In this document: in pieces, positions 11,894 through 24,060 of the stretch
Layout of the letters: every line of letters starts with the position of its first letter
Numbering within the stretch: the stretch's first letter is position 1
DNA from: Trileptium ribeirensis
Lineage: Eukaryota > Nematoda > Enoplea > Enoplida > Thoracostomopsidae
Direction: 5' to 3'
DNA length: 64,000 bases
Assembly: GCA_030248225.1 (NCBI GenBank)
Contig: JASANE010019372.1
Location: 1 to 64,000, forward strand
Translations under genes and position numbers: made by a program
Notes under the pieces: model-generated
Seen by the model: only the letters and a program-made list of their open reading frames with translations
Told to the model about the DNA's origin: nothing
Database searches by the model: none

Positions 11894-12639
11894 TAATATC
11901 TTCGTTATTATGTTAATTATTTCCTTGTCTTGTTGGAGAAATATTCAATAACTCCGGATATATATTAATATACTTGTCTGGTTGCTCACTATGTAACACT
12001 TTTACTTGTGTAGCGACAAGCTTCGTTGAAAAATCATTAATCGATTCGCTCAAGTCATAAAGAATTAAAACTTCCATAATTTATGATAAGGGTTTATAGA
12101 TGCATTTTAGGAATATTACACATCATATTACAAGATAGATAAAAATCATTTACACATTTCTATCCATTTAGTACTGCATTGCCGGTACTGAAAACTACAC
12201 TAAAGCTACGCTTTTATTTAGGGAGAGTTTCATACTATTGCGCATTCGGTTTCATACACTAAAATATGTGATCTAATTTTATCATAGATATGTTTTAAAT
12301 TTATAGTTATAACACTTCTTAAAATGCAGCTATATTTACGACTCCGGGTTCAAATCCTGAGCAGCATCTATAAATAGATATATTTAACATTTCTCTCACT
12401 GTATTTACGAATATATTTCTTTAGCATTTTGATCTTGCCCTAGCCAAAATCAATCTTGCCCTAGTCAATAACACTGTGCCTGTAGGATCAAATTTCCAAA
12501 TTCCCCTGTGATGCGTAACATTTAATCAAATCCATCAAATTTACACAATAAATATAGTAAATCTACATCCGATGTTAGAAGATATAGTCATATTATTTAT
12601 TTTGTTTCGTTTTTAACCTCATCTATTGTCCGCCCAAAA

Positions 12640-13070
12640 TGTTCTGTCCCTGGCACTACTCGTTGAACCGTAGATACGTTTGCTGATACTCCAATGCTTA
12701 TCCCATTCCGATGACTCCGCTATATGTGCATTTGGTTTCGATGATTGCCGCTCGTGCATGTAGTAGTTGTAACTTTGCTCGTAATTTCATTTTCATTACC
12801 GACACTGAATTTTCGTACCATTTATCCGCAAAAAAATTTCTGATTTTACTCCCGAGTTTCTTTTGTTGGGATAGTTTGAACGTTAACATTATCGCTTTGT
12901 ATCATTCAATGTCATTGAAAAAGTCCCTTCTCACTCTGGATGCATTGGTAGGCACAGTAGTATTTGACACCGATGATTATAATTCTTGCCGTATTGAAGT
13001 TGCTGAAGACTCTTCATCCTTCCTGATTGAAATAATACGAGTGGTGCGCCGTCCATTGTCGAACAATACT
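12640..13070 (-). pseudogene. Unrecognised basic, helix-rich protein remnant
   Basis: A single minus frame broken by two stops encodes Lys/Arg-rich, helix-forming sequence (SKIRNFFADKWYENSVSVMK). A shifted frame continues past 12,698 to about 12,605. It lies between the integrase and capsid-like fragments of the Polinton remnant. No family was recognised; a small structural or DNA-binding protein of the element is possible. Confidence 0.35.
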
Positions 13071-13258
13071 TAATGTGCTCCATTACCCTTTTAATACCAC
13101 TTGTTGTAAAACAATTTTAAAAATTAATGAAACACAACCAATTTTGATGATACCAAATGTAAATTGATCAAATTCTGAGTATGAAAGTCTTTATATAGTC
13201 GCTTGATCGATTTTGATTAGTTAATACTTTTTAAGAACAAAGTGTTCTCCATTTAGTA

Positions 13259-13456
13259 TTATGTTTCATAGCTAAACTTTTTCTCTCCTACCAAACACTG
13301 AAATAGATACGCCACTGAGCAACGTTTCAGATTTTTATACAAATCAAGAAATCTCGGTGGAGAAACATTGACATCATATATAATGTTTTTGAGTAAATCG
13401 GATATGTTGGAGCGAGCTATTCTATTTGGATAATTAATTTGTTTATTACCTTTCAA
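13259..13456 (-). pseudogene. Unrecognised 65-codon frame downstream of the integrase remnant
   Basis: The frame could be protein-derived (LKNIIYDVNVSPPRFLDLYK) and lies where the rest of the integrase or the next Polinton gene would be expected. No motif was found and it may be chance. Confidence 0.2.
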
Positions 13457-13559
13457 CTACAAAATTTTTTATATCGTTTAACATTAGTTCATATATCATC
13501 GAGAATTGAGCGCTGTCATTCGCTTGTAAATTTTGCTCTTTAGTTTATATGTGCATTAC

Positions 13560-13760
13560 TCCTGTGTTTGCTATGTTATTTTTAAAAGGTGCAACTCATG
13601 AATACTTTGAAAAGCAATCAATTACAAAATGTAAGTACTTGTACCCATCATTATAATTTGCTAGTTTCGACATGTCAGCTAAATCAGCCTGAAATAAGTC
13701 TCGTACACCTTTAACAACAGTACGACTACTCTTAAACTTATGTCTTCGACGTTTGTGCAT
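13560..13760 (-). pseudogene. Polinton retroviral-type integrase remnant
   Basis: Reading from an ATG at 13,760, 54 codons precede a TGA at 13,598-13,596, and the frame then stays open for a short way. The segment contains LFQADLADMSKLANYNDGYK followed by FVIDCFSKYS. This is the start of the rve catalytic core with the first catalytic Asp of the D,D(35)E triad and the following beta strand. The basic RHKFK stretch before it also fits. The rest of the core, including the second Asp and the Glu, is missing. Polinton integrase inserts the element's DNA into the host genome. It follows the PolB remnant by about 130 bp on the same strand. Confidence 0.75.
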
Positions 13761-13849
13761 TGTGTAGGTTTCATGTGCTCATAACCATTCCCGCACTTCT
13801 CGGAGTTTCACCTTTACATCCACTTTTCCGAGCCTCACGGTAAAGCATC

Positions 13850-14130
13850 ACTATCGTTGCAAAACTATCAACATTATAGTTGCATCGTAACAAAGTGTTT
13901 TATTCATCGTATAGATAATAATAACATAATTAACCGCTAAATAGCATAGTGAGTTGATATCGATGAAAAGTAGTCTGAACCGATCACCATGTAACTTACA
14001 TATACTTGTAGTGCAATCCGTACATGAGTGCCTTCGACAAATTGTGAACTGTGAAGCCAATGTAGATGGATTTGCGTAGCTTCACCGATTTCGATGTATT
14101 TTGACTGCTACCAAGTCTTCGTTAAATACA
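13850..14130 (-). pseudogene. DNA polymerase B (protein-primed) C-terminal remnant of a Polinton
   Basis: The segment at about 14,085-13,999 contains KLRKSIYIGFTVHNLSKALM and then HYKYM before a TAA. After a frame change, the frame of 14,060-13,851 contains DRFRLLFIDINSLCYL. The second segment is the family B polymerase motif C, with the catalytic Asp-Thr-Asp changed to Asp-Ile-Asn, so the copy is dead. The preceding Gly-Phe/Leu-Ser-Lys segment is characteristic of Polinton-type PolB just upstream of motif C. The polymerase replicates the element's DNA. Only about 75 codons survive; upstream sequence runs into a minisatellite. Confidence 0.7.
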
Positions 14131-14564
14131 GAGGGCTTTAACTACCGAGGGTTCGCCAGCAATTTTGCGTATCTCTGCTCATTCGTCACTTAATAAATAT
14201 CCACGTAGCCCCTCACAGTCTCCATAGCTTTACAGGAGACTGTATTGTATAAAAGCTTATAGGTCTTTTCCAAAGACACTACACGCTATCTTTCACATTT
14301 CAATGTTGAAAGTGATGTAAGGTTCTATTTCAATGTAATGCTTATATAGGATTAAAGCAGGTCAAAATGATGATCTACCTTGGCATACGTCTTGATAAGT
14401 TTGAAACATATTATTTTGTCAAAATCGTGTACTTTAATATAATGCTAATCTAGCTGAAATATGTGTTTATTATTCTCAGGAAAAGTGAACATAACGGAAT
14501 CGCCGACACGTTTAGTTAATCAAATTTGATAATTCGGAAAAATTATACTTCAAGTACGAGCTTT
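14131..14564. other. Non-coding, possibly further degenerate PolB sequence
   Basis: Short protein-like segments continue on the minus strand to about 14,240, but no motif is recognisable. Confidence 0.3.
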
Positions 14565-15350
14565 TTCCCAGCCTGAAATAGTGTACCACCCTTCCAGATA
14601 TGTTTCCTACTCAAAAAAAATATACCATTCTTGCGGGTGTGTTCCCCATTTGAAAATAATATACCACCATTACAGCAGTGTTTCACAGTCGCAAATAGTG
14701 TACTCTATTACGGGTATGTGTCCTACTCAAAATTAATACACCACCCACAAGAGCGTGTTCCCATTCGCAAATACTTTAAATTCATTAAAACTGTATTTTC
14801 CGGTCGAAAATAATGTAACCGTTTACGGGAGTGTTTCGCAGCCTAAAATAATGTACAACCTATACGAATATGTCTCCTACTCGAAAACAATGTACCATCC
14901 TTACGGGTATGTTTCATAGTCGAAACGATATACTACCTTTATAAGGATGTTTCCTTATCGAAAATAGCATAAACCTTACGGGTGTGTTTCCTAGTTGAAA
15001 ATCATGTACTGCCTTGACGGGCGTCTTTCCCAGTCTAAAATAATATACCGCCGTCAAGGGTGTGTTTCCTAGTTGAAAAATAATACTCCCGTTACAGCTC
15101 TGTTTCCTAATAGAAAATAATATAGCACCCTTATGGATGTGTTTTCTAGTCCTAAATAATATACCACGCTTATGGCTGTGTTTCTTAGTCGAAAATTATA
15201 TACAAACCTTCCGGGTGAGCTTCCTAATTGGAAATAATATATCCTTAAGGGTTTGTTTCTTAGTCGAAAATGATATTGCAGCGTTGCAGGTGTGTTTACA
15301 AGTAGAAAATATGCGCTACTTTGGCTTGCGTGTTTGATACTAGAAATAAA
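14565..15350 (+). repeat. Minisatellite, about 43 bp unit, roughly 17 degenerate copies
   Basis: The unit reads approximately TTACGGGTGTGTTTCCTAG then TCGAAAATAATATACCACCC. Copies vary by point changes and small indels. The period is not a multiple of three, so the open frames in it are incidental. Confidence 0.9.
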
Positions 15351-15886
15351 TGTGTATTCATTAAACTCGTGCTTTTCCGTATGAAATAATATATGTCAAT
15401 AAACTGACGCGTTAGCTATAACTGATTTGTTTTCTATTTTTAATATAAAATAAATTTTGCAAAATCACTGCCTTCAGAACAAGTTTCGTACAATTAAGGT
15501 CGATAAAATACACAAGACCATAAATTATGCATTTGCCTAATAATGTTCTTGCAACGACAATTATATACCCATGACAACTCAATCCACCGCGGATTGCACT
15601 GTTGTAAATATCACTATATACTATATGTATATAAAAAGTATAAATCAAATAGATATATATATCTGAATAATGTGATAACATATATAAATTTTATTTGTAT
15701 ACCACATAGAGTATATTATATAATCTGTGATGGCTTTAATATGATCGGCTTGACAGCCGATATATATATTGTGGGAGCTAGACCAGCCCGCAGTATGCAA
15801 CTTCTGTATATAGCCTGCTTATGCGAACATCTATCACTTCGTTAGTTAGCTAAACGCAACATTTACTCCGTACTCAAAGATAATAT
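15351..15886. other. Non-coding stretch, nothing recognised
   Basis: Opposed short open frames here are very AT/Tyr-rich and show no coding character. Confidence 0.4.
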
Positions 15887-16185
15887 ACACTAGGAAACGA
15901 TAGGTAAAAGGATAAAGATGCAATTGGCACTAGGTGACAATCCTGGTGTTTATGCCGAAGCATTGTGTGCAGGCTGGCCGTGATCATTGCCCATTACACC
16001 ACCCATCATCTTATCCGCCTAGACCAAAGTCTAGTACCTGTTTAACGCATAGGTACTGCGTAGCAATTGTGGCTGAGTCCCTTGCCCAAGGAGATTAGCG
16101 CGACACTGGGTTCGAACTCCCGACTTCACGATTTTGAAGCAGGCGCCCTAACCACTCGGCCACATCTGCCACACTAGGAAACGAT
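15887..16185 (-). mobile_element. tRNA-derived SINE with perfect 15 bp target duplication
   Basis: The 269 bp body (15,902-16,170) lies between identical 15 bp duplications ACACTAGGAAACGAT (15,887-15,901 and 16,171-16,185). On the minus strand it opens GGCAGATGTGGCCGAGTGG, a tRNA Ser/Leu-like A box, with a B box GAGTTCGAACCC about 40 bases later, then a non-tRNA body containing CTCCTTGGGCAAGGGACTC. The intact duplications point to recent LINE-mediated insertion. Confidence 0.92.
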
Positions 16186-17353
16186 GCTACCTTTGATTGT
16201 ATGAATGGGTGAGTACTTAGATGTCATATTGCACCTAATTCATCATTGATTTTTTCTTTTTAATATAAGAAAGCTGATTTTGGGCGGAGATGACTTAATT
16301 CTGTTGTTCACTTAAATTTTGGAAAATATACATGCTCAGCAAAATTTTAATGTACGTTTCAGAAGTGCCATACCTGTTGAAATGATAAAGTTAAATGCCC
16401 ATTTTCGATAAAATGACCGGGTCAAAATAACCTATTTTCTATCAGGTTGATTTAATTTTGTTATTGGCATCTGTGTAATATAGAAATGGATTGACGTATA
16501 CGGTTCAATCTTCCGCAGAAAATGTTGTGCCCCTATGTAATATTGTATTGCCAACTATCATTGCACATCGTGCGCTTATATAGAAAAATACACAATTTTT
16601 ATATTAAAACCACAACTATATAGAAAAGAAGCCCAATCAGCAATGTTGTTTTGTCGCAAAGAATTGTTCCCTAGTTGTGCGTTTTACTACAGTAGGATAT
16701 GTTAAAAGTAAAGGTACGACGCTGTCGCAGTCAAAACAAATCTTCACCCGCTTATTGACTTCTAGAGGCGATTCATTGGCAGATTTTGTTACATGGCTAG
16801 GCATCATGATAGCTAGATTTCATTATCTCGTAATATATACAGCATTTGTTTCTGCTTATTTTGATTTTCGAATAGTATAATTAATGTGCAATTTTATGGA
16901 GCGATTTTGCAATATAGTTGGGATATCGCTAACCAACGTGCCTCTGTGTTATAAATTCGAAAGAGAATTTATTTCCACTCACTTGTCTGATGAAATACCA
17001 GACGAAAATATGTAATTGCAAGCGCGGACACGCAGACAACAAGGTGAAAAACCTAGCCTGTTCTGGCTAACCACGACAACTATTTATTATTATTCGAGTT
17101 AACATACCCATGTTTTACTCACCGTAGGTCATTACTAGAAATTGCCATATTTTTAGAGGATGTAATGAAGTTTCTTTTACTGGTTCGCAAAATACATGGT
17201 TTTGGGTGTACAAAACGAAACTGATTACCCGAAGGATATGCTTGCGCGTGCACAACAGATCTTAAGGACAAAACGCTCTTGATATCTTCACGCATATATC
17301 GCTGAAACCAAGGTGTTAGTCTATCTTAATGTATAAACACGATATTTGTTAAG
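16186..17353. other. Non-coding stretch, nothing recognised
   Basis: A 67-codon plus-strand frame at 16,677-16,880 shows no recognisable features. Confidence 0.4.
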
Positions 17354-17726
17354 ACATGAAATACTTAAACTTAAAAATGATGCGATTCCTGTTGCGTGCA
17401 CTTCCAGACAAAAAAATACGTTTAAATTTTTACTTTTACAAAACTAGCAATACCTATGCATTGTATTTTCAATGTGTTTGACTGAAAACGAACGTATCTT
17501 TTAGCATTAATAATGACCAGCTATCACGATTAATAATGACCAACTATATATGTAGGCATATAAAATGCTTAAATTAAAAAATGATGCGATTTCTGTTGCG
17601 TGCACTTAAAAACAAAAATACGCTTACATTTTTACATTTACAAAACTAGCAGTACTTATGCATTGTATTTTCAAAGTATTTGACTGAAAACGAACGTATA
17701 TTTCAGTTTTGATAATGACAAACTAT
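17354..17726 (+). repeat. Tandem duplication (period about 202 bp) upstream of a small gene
   Basis: Units at 17,354-17,555 and 17,556-17,726 share GATGCGATT..CTGTTGCGTGCACTT and GACTGAAAACGAACGTAT. The second unit ends in the splice-acceptor-like TATTTCAG and the start of the coding exon. The first unit carries the corresponding positions, with CTTTTAG and ATAATGACC. Confidence 0.85.
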
Positions 17727-18263
17727 CATGATATTAATGTTAGCAATGATAATGTTACTAACAATTATGCCAATAAAACCAATAGTGCCAACTATGATTT
17801 CGGTATAAATTCCAATCAGCAGTCAACTCTCGCGCAGCAACGCTTCAATAGTCAACGTAATAATAATGTTCCAACAACACTGGACTGGATAATGATAGCT
17901 GTAATTCTAGCTGTTTTGGCGCTAGTTATACTTGCTCTTAACTGGTGTCTCCTGCGTGGATCTTCAAGCGCCGGTGCTGCCCTCATTCAACGAACTTCTA
18001 CCGCTTCCCGGTACTCGAGACGTCCGCTAACTCAGTCCGTGTGTGTTCGACAGGATCGGCTAACTAATGCTGAACCAGTTGTAGCTGTAAGAAGCAGATC
18101 GGATTCGAGCTATTTGCCAATACCTCCAGTTGATAATTATAACAATTATCAGTTTGCATTGCGAAATAACAGCAATCAAATGCCAAACAATCAAATAACA
18201 ATGTCGAGAACCGTATCTCTTGGAAATAGCGTAACAGTGTCAAATGGAAGACGAAATAGTTGA
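17707..18263 (+). CDS. Small single-pass membrane protein (unrecognised), single or last exon
   Basis: The ATG at 17,715 starts 182 codons ending in TGA at 18,261-18,263. A TATTTCAG acceptor-like site ends at 17,706, so this may be the coding exon of a spliced gene with a 5' UTR intron. Residues 1-50 are Asn-rich and polar with several N-X-S/T sites; a hydrophobic helix follows (WIMIAVILAVLALVILALNW, about residues 58-77); the rest is Ser/Arg/Asn-rich. With an extracellular N-terminus it would be a type III membrane protein, which fits the glycosylation sites. No family was recognised. The coding character is good and there are no breaks. It is the best candidate host gene in the window. Confidence 0.6.
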
Positions 18264-18531
18264 TGTTTTATCTGGTGTTGGTACTTAAGACAAAGTGCTG
18301 CTGATGTTTTCGAAATTATAAAATAATTCACTAAACCCACCAGCGTAGCAAACAGAACAAATGGTATCAATGGGAGTAAACATATAATGTTAACATTAAC
18401 GGTGCTAGATTTTACCCAAGGCGTCTGAACATATTAATTCGATATCAAACTGGATTCTCCTTAAAATGAAAGATAAACATAAAACAAGGGTGAGAAGTTT
18501 TAAGGGCGTGTTTTAAAAGTGCTTTGAACAA

Positions 18532-18774
18532 TTATAAGCCATCACTTTGCAAACAATACCTATATAATAATCGACAAAGTTTAGCAAAATGTTGTTTAAC
18601 AAATCTTAGAAACGGACTTGTTGAATACTTCAAAGCAGTGTTGCCATCGGACATTGTAACTTCTAATCCAAGCATCTCGTGAATTTCGCTCCGATTTAGC
18701 ACACCGTGTCTTCTTGCAGTGTTATTCACAGTGTGCGGTATTATTTCATCAACATTCATATGTCCTAGACACAA
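18532..18774 (-). CDS. Small ORF of the TIR element, unrecognised
   Basis: The frame runs 80 codons; the ATG conserved between copies is internal (MNVDEIIPHTVNNTARRHG, near 18,759). A second copy at 26,185-26,102 starts MNIAQIIKNAANKTTRRRG and then degenerates. Amino-acid similarity with silent and conservative changes suggests that the family encodes a protein from this ATG. It could be the first exon of a transposase or an accessory protein. No domain was recognised. Confidence 0.4.
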   Translation of the reverse strand: MCLGHMNVDEIIPHTVNNTARRHGVLNRSEIHEMLGLEVTMSDGNTALKYSTSPFLRFVKQHFAKLCRLLYRYCLQSDGL

Positions 18775-19046
18775 AAACGAGAATAAAAAAATTACACACC
18801 ACAGTTGACTAATAAATCACATTAGTTAGCTACAGACGGTGTTCGTTACAGTTAGTTCGCGCCAAATTGGTAGCTAAGGACGTGTACGACACTGTAAAGA
18901 AAAATGCATTTGCTAGGTTTGTGTCGTACACCATTGCCAATCGATTTACAGTATGAGTGTCACCCTGAATGTCTATTCGATAGGGTCGCGATTACAGTGG
19001 GACACAAGTTTCAAAGAGCTTGGACATTATAACGTGAACACCGCAT
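18532..19046 (-). mobile_element. Copy of the GCGGCGTT-TIR element, coding half
   Basis: The right end TTATAACGTGAACACCGCAT matches the terminal repeat of the family also seen at 7.24-7.67 and 25.96-26.47 kb. From about 18,690 to the right end it aligns by eye with 26,110-26,470, including the shared block TTCGCGCCAAAYTGGTAGCT. The left terminal repeat was not found, so the copy is truncated or the left end has diverged. Confidence 0.65.
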
Positions 19047-21266
19047 AAATCAAAAAATATCTATATCGGCCTGTTTTATGACAATTTTTTTTAATTTTTT
19101 TGGGTTCACAGTGTAACGAAATGGGTTAAAAATTAAGGCTTTAGGTTAACGCTTAGGCTTTTTAAATATAAATGGCAGTAAACTTCTTAACCTATGAACA
19201 AATCGTGGCATTCAACTGAGCTCGTCAACGCGGCTCCCATGATATGTAAATTTATACAGTTATCGAGAAATTTTTTCTAAAAATTTTGGGTTCCAAGGGT
19301 GCTGTTCTATTGAAGACCCTAATTTTGGTTATAGTTTGTTAATTGGTAATGAGGAGTCTGATTTTTTTGATTTGTGCAGTTTACTTGGCCTAAACTAATC
19401 AATTATATACCAGCTTGTTTAAAAATTTTGCGTTTCATATGTCTTTATGGCATAAATGCACAATTCTATTCGTGTTAAAAAATTAAGAGAAATCAGCTAT
19501 AATATTAATATCACCTTAACAGCGGTATCCATGTGCAAACACTCCGGGACGTTCATATTTTAGGCTGCTGATTTAATATTTGCGCTTGAGGGAGACCAAA
19601 TTCAGGATATCATCACAATTTGCTAAATTTCGAGGCTTGATACACGCCGAATACTTAGACATCGAAATCGAATAGTGTGGCAGCATGGCACCGTGGCCCT
19701 TCGGTACGCCCGTGCAATCACGGTGACAGAACCGTCAGCTTAGGATATTTTGCAAAATATGTAACTTAAGCTGGTAGTGTCTAAAACTTCTTTATCGATT
19801 AAACTTATTTTATATAAGTTGTATTTTAAGTAGTTCACTGGTAGATCACTGTTATCACCCTAAGATCAGTACGGAGCACGTGTCGTTAATTAGTGCAGCG
19901 GTAATATTAATATCATCTGAAATGTGGCTTTCAAGTGCGAAACCCGGCTACAGAACCGGCACTCTAGGAAAAAATTAAAATCTGCAAGTTAAACTGTTGT
20001 CGTCTAAAAGCGCTTTGAACATTGAATCTTATTTTATATACATATTATTTTTATGTAGTTCACTCGTTCTTACTGGTAACCATGTATATATAAATACTGT
20101 TTCATACAACTTGTAGCATAGAAGAGCGTTAACACAGCTTGTTTAGTGCAAATAAGCAAGTATTTGAGACATAGTCTGCAAAGTGCGGCATTCACATCAA
20201 TTTGCGTTTATTGACTACATAATCTTTGGAACCGGGCATGCCAAATACATCAAAAAGCTGGCACGCTGGTTTATAGAAAGTTTCATGTCAATATCTATAA
20301 ATTGATGCAAGTGGTATGCCACCATGTACAGATTGGTGCAACCGACATTAATTTATGTTGACACTGGTGCAACTGGCATGGGCTTTAAAATGGATCTATG
20401 ACGCCTGAAATGAACAAAAGCGACCATATATCTGTAATCGACTGAGATATCTGTGTGATATTGAATTCATATTGCAGAGTAAGTAAAGCTTTAAGTATCC
20501 GCTGTAACCTGTAAAAAACGCAGTTTCTTTTAAGGTGATTATCTATGTTTTATTTTTGGGTCTTCATTGTATATTTAGCAAAACTGGGGAAAGTTATTAA
20601 CTTTTGAAAATGTCGACACTCAAGCCCTTCCCTACCCTTTTACGGTCCCTGCACCCCCCTCAGCCCTGCTGAGACCATCTGTCCCTGACACGATGAAATA
20701 TGAAAACTATATCTGGCCTACATAGGAAACCATCAATATACACGTCCTTGTTACTAATTCGATAGGAGCTATGATCGTTTTATTTATCAGTCTTCGAATA
20801 TATTACATAATTTCAACGTTTTTGATTGCTCGCTACAATTTCCCAATCAGATAAAAGAGACAAATATGTGCAGACTTTCGGTGAACATAGCACACATAGC
20901 TGCTGCAATACGCATTATATCATATCTAATATCCCCATGTGCATTATATAATGCACTCATCAGATGCAGCCACAAGATTAGTGAAAGTCCTAGTTAAGAT
21001 TTAGAAATTACAATTTCACTTCGTACTTCGATTGATATCAAATTGTTTTATCAATAGAACTTTTATTAACAAAAAATGGTAGCACATAATTAAAAAACCA
21101 TATATAAGCCATCATGCATACTTATGCATCTACTTCAATAATTTAGTAAAACCGTGTATCATAGACCACATACATTGTTATAGTTATAGTTGTATAAGTG
21201 TTTTACGATATATACTGCAGGAAATAAAAATAAATATGCAAACATGATCTTGTATCAGCATCAAAT
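19047..21266. other. Non-coding stretch, nothing recognised
   Basis: No gene or repeat could be supported. Confidence 0.4.
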
Positions 21267-24060
21267 ATGCACTTTTGGTTATATATAATACCAATGATCA
21301 TGATGTCTTTTAATAATCGCCTGAATAAAACATACGATGTGTGTTCCTTTAAAATATGGCCTGATTATTACCAAGATCGATATCCTACAGCGGTATTAAA
21401 CTTAATAATTGCCTTTATCAGTTACACCTTAAATATAATAGATAAACCGAACGCGCTACCACAAATGACTTATTGTAAGCCAAAATAAAGCTTTAAGCCC
21501 ATCATATATGAGCATATTATATACATATATTCATACAGGGCTCGGCACGCGATTCCCATGGGTGCGAGAGCCTTTCAAATTTTGGGTGTGGTGACACGAA
21601 AATTGAAAGGCCAGTCGTACGGCAGCCCAGTCTTTCGAAAGGTGTGTGCGCCAAAATCTGTTGCTTCGCCCGTGTATTTATATTTGTTAATGAATACATA
21701 TAATGTTAATATGTAGTGAATCACATATAGTATAAATATTGGTAAATTTATACTTGACAGTTCAAACAAAGTAGGCTCAATAAGCAACTAGTAAAGGTCC
21801 ACACTACGCAAAGTATTCAATCTATATTTCACAGCAGACTGTTGCATGTTGACGGTATTACGCCATATGTATGCATAGCAATATATAATGTATAAATTTT
21901 CTAACATTCTGTACATGCGAAGATGCAATCTTTCTTACCTACAGCTAGTGGCTAGTTGTTCGGAACATTGACATAATCACTAGCTTGAAAGTGGTGGTCG
22001 GAAAAACAATAAAATTACGAGGTGGAAAGGGTGTTGTCAATTTGAAACGTTTTGAACAAATGCGGAATGAAAGCAGGGCTAATAACTGAATACCTCAACT
22101 AAAAGTTCTACGACCAATTAGTTGATACATAGCTAAAATGTTACAAGTCGAAAATGTTTTTTGTATATGCTACAACAAGTATATACACTGGTGACTTGTC
22201 TAGGCTAAGTATTTGAATTCTGAGTGTATAAGACGCAAATGTTAAACATAAATTATCACCGAACATCGTATGGCGATATTTAGGGCTTTAGTTACCGTGC
22301 AAAATGATTGATTGATTGATTGATTGATATTTATTATGGACGTGTAATCATTTTCATGTATATAGAGTCTCGCGGACCCATTTTAAAAGTCATTTCATAT
22401 GCATGATTGTACAGATGCTCTTATTTGAGTTGCATCACTTGTAGATATAAGAATGTCACTTGCACATATATAGGTCCGTCAGATCTGGGGATCAAATGTC
22501 AGATCCCGGGATGGGGGCTCCGGGGACAGACCCTACCCGAGGACCTTCTTTATGCTTGAGTCCGATTTAGATGAGTACACCAAGGTTGTTCTTTTGCAAA
22601 TACATGTGTTGATTCGAGCATAAATTCGCATTCACTAATATGCGAATACCAATGGCGAAAATTTGCATTTGTCCGCTCTGAATCTGCGGTTGTCCGCGTA
22701 AAAATTTGTGCATTTCGAGCTTCGTCAAATGAAATTCTGTATCAGGCAGCAATGTTTGTCATCTATTTGTGTATTGTGGGTTAAAAGAATAATGTGGGTT
22801 GTAATAACTTTTTCACTTGTACACGGTCAGCAAAATGCGATGCTAAATCGCAAAATAGTAGTCGCAAACAGTCCTACGCGTTGCAGCATCGCAAATCGTG
22901 TACGCGTAAATAAGATAAAGCTTAGATTTGTTCGCGTTATTCGCTTTTACTGTCCTCAACTGACTTGACAAAAGAACAACCCACATGTACGCACCTAAAC
23001 TGGACTCACACAATATTTTTGCCAATTTTAGCGCTATTTTTTATGTTTCGCCATAATTTTGCTGAACTCTTCCTCGCGAGTTTTGTGTGGGAGATTGTCT
23101 TTGGAGCCATTTGGCGGCGGGGAGTAAATATGGCTTGATGAGGGTCTGACGCCTAGGGGTGTAACCTCTCCTGCTATATCTCCTGTCGACACATATGCAC
23201 TTGCACCAACATGTAGATGGTATTATACCCGTTGCACTAACTTGTAGGAGGTGCACGTCATTTTGCACCAATTTATAGATATTGGCGTGACACTGTCTAC
23301 AAGCAGAGTGTAACTGGCATGCCAACTTCCTCAATTTGCTGCATTTGGCATACCAATTTCTAAAGGGTGTATAGTCGATGCGTGCAAACTAACGTCAATG
23401 CTGAAAAGTATCACAAACAGTATGGTCATTGAAGGCAAATGAAGCTTCGCAACTTTCACATATGCATGAGTAAACTTTAGGTGCGCGCCCCTGCCAACCC
23501 TCCTAGCATTAGCAATAATTGGCGATCGCTTGTTCGGTGTAACAATCATCCGTCAATATACAAAATAATTAAATTGATGTGTTGGGTAATGGTTGGGTGT
23601 TGGGCCATTCAAAAAGTCACTTAATATTGTACTATTAACAATTAGTTCAAAAATATTTTGTAACCGATGTGACACCGTGACATTTGCACTGAAAAAATTT
23701 AATTTTGTTATCAAACACAAATCCTATCTTTAATATTTTAAAAGTTTCACATAAACTGTGATGTTTCCGAGCTATATGTATCATAATTAACAAAACGAAA
23801 TGTGTTGCCGAGACAAAAAATACGAAATGCGAGTTGCCGCGATGTGTGCTGTGAAATGAATTAGTGGCTAAACATCATAAGATGCATCGTATTTGCGCAT
23901 ATAAATTGCCCTGTTTTGCACTGATTTGCTCTGTGTTCGCGAAGTAAAATATTTTAATTTAGAATTGGTTATGCAATGACTGTTTTGTTCTCTAATATCG
24001 AAAATGATGCAACACGTGGCAGCTTAAGTTTACTCATGCAACAGATTGTTAGGCATCATT
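21267..24060. other. Non-coding stretch with a short ATTG microsatellite
   Basis: An (ATTG)n run of about four to five units lies at 22,306-22,326. Overlapping short frames at 21.3-23.5 kb are not convincing. Confidence 0.4.

Larger units (their letters stand above)
8136..14130 (-). mobile_element. Decayed Polinton/Maverick (adintovirus-like) element
   Basis: Protein-like fragments, all on the minus strand, succeed one another with stops and frame changes between them. In reading order they are a DNA polymerase B fragment (about 14.1-13.9 kb), a retroviral-type integrase fragment (13.76-13.56), unassigned fragments (13.5-12.6), further fragments at 11.9-11.55, a capsid-like gene (11.35-10.7) and unassigned fragments down to 8.1 kb. 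PolB together with a retroviral-type integrase on one element is diagnostic of Polintons and adintoviruses. Terminal inverted repeats were not found, so the limits are approximate. It is fully degenerate. Confidence 0.65.

Noticed and set aside
15412..15845. Opposed 89- and 100-codon frames
   Set aside because: Both strands are open only because the sequence is AT-rich and stop-poor; there is no protein signal.
22567..23549. Several overlapping short frames as a gene
   Set aside because: They lie on both strands with no domain, splice signal or codon character.
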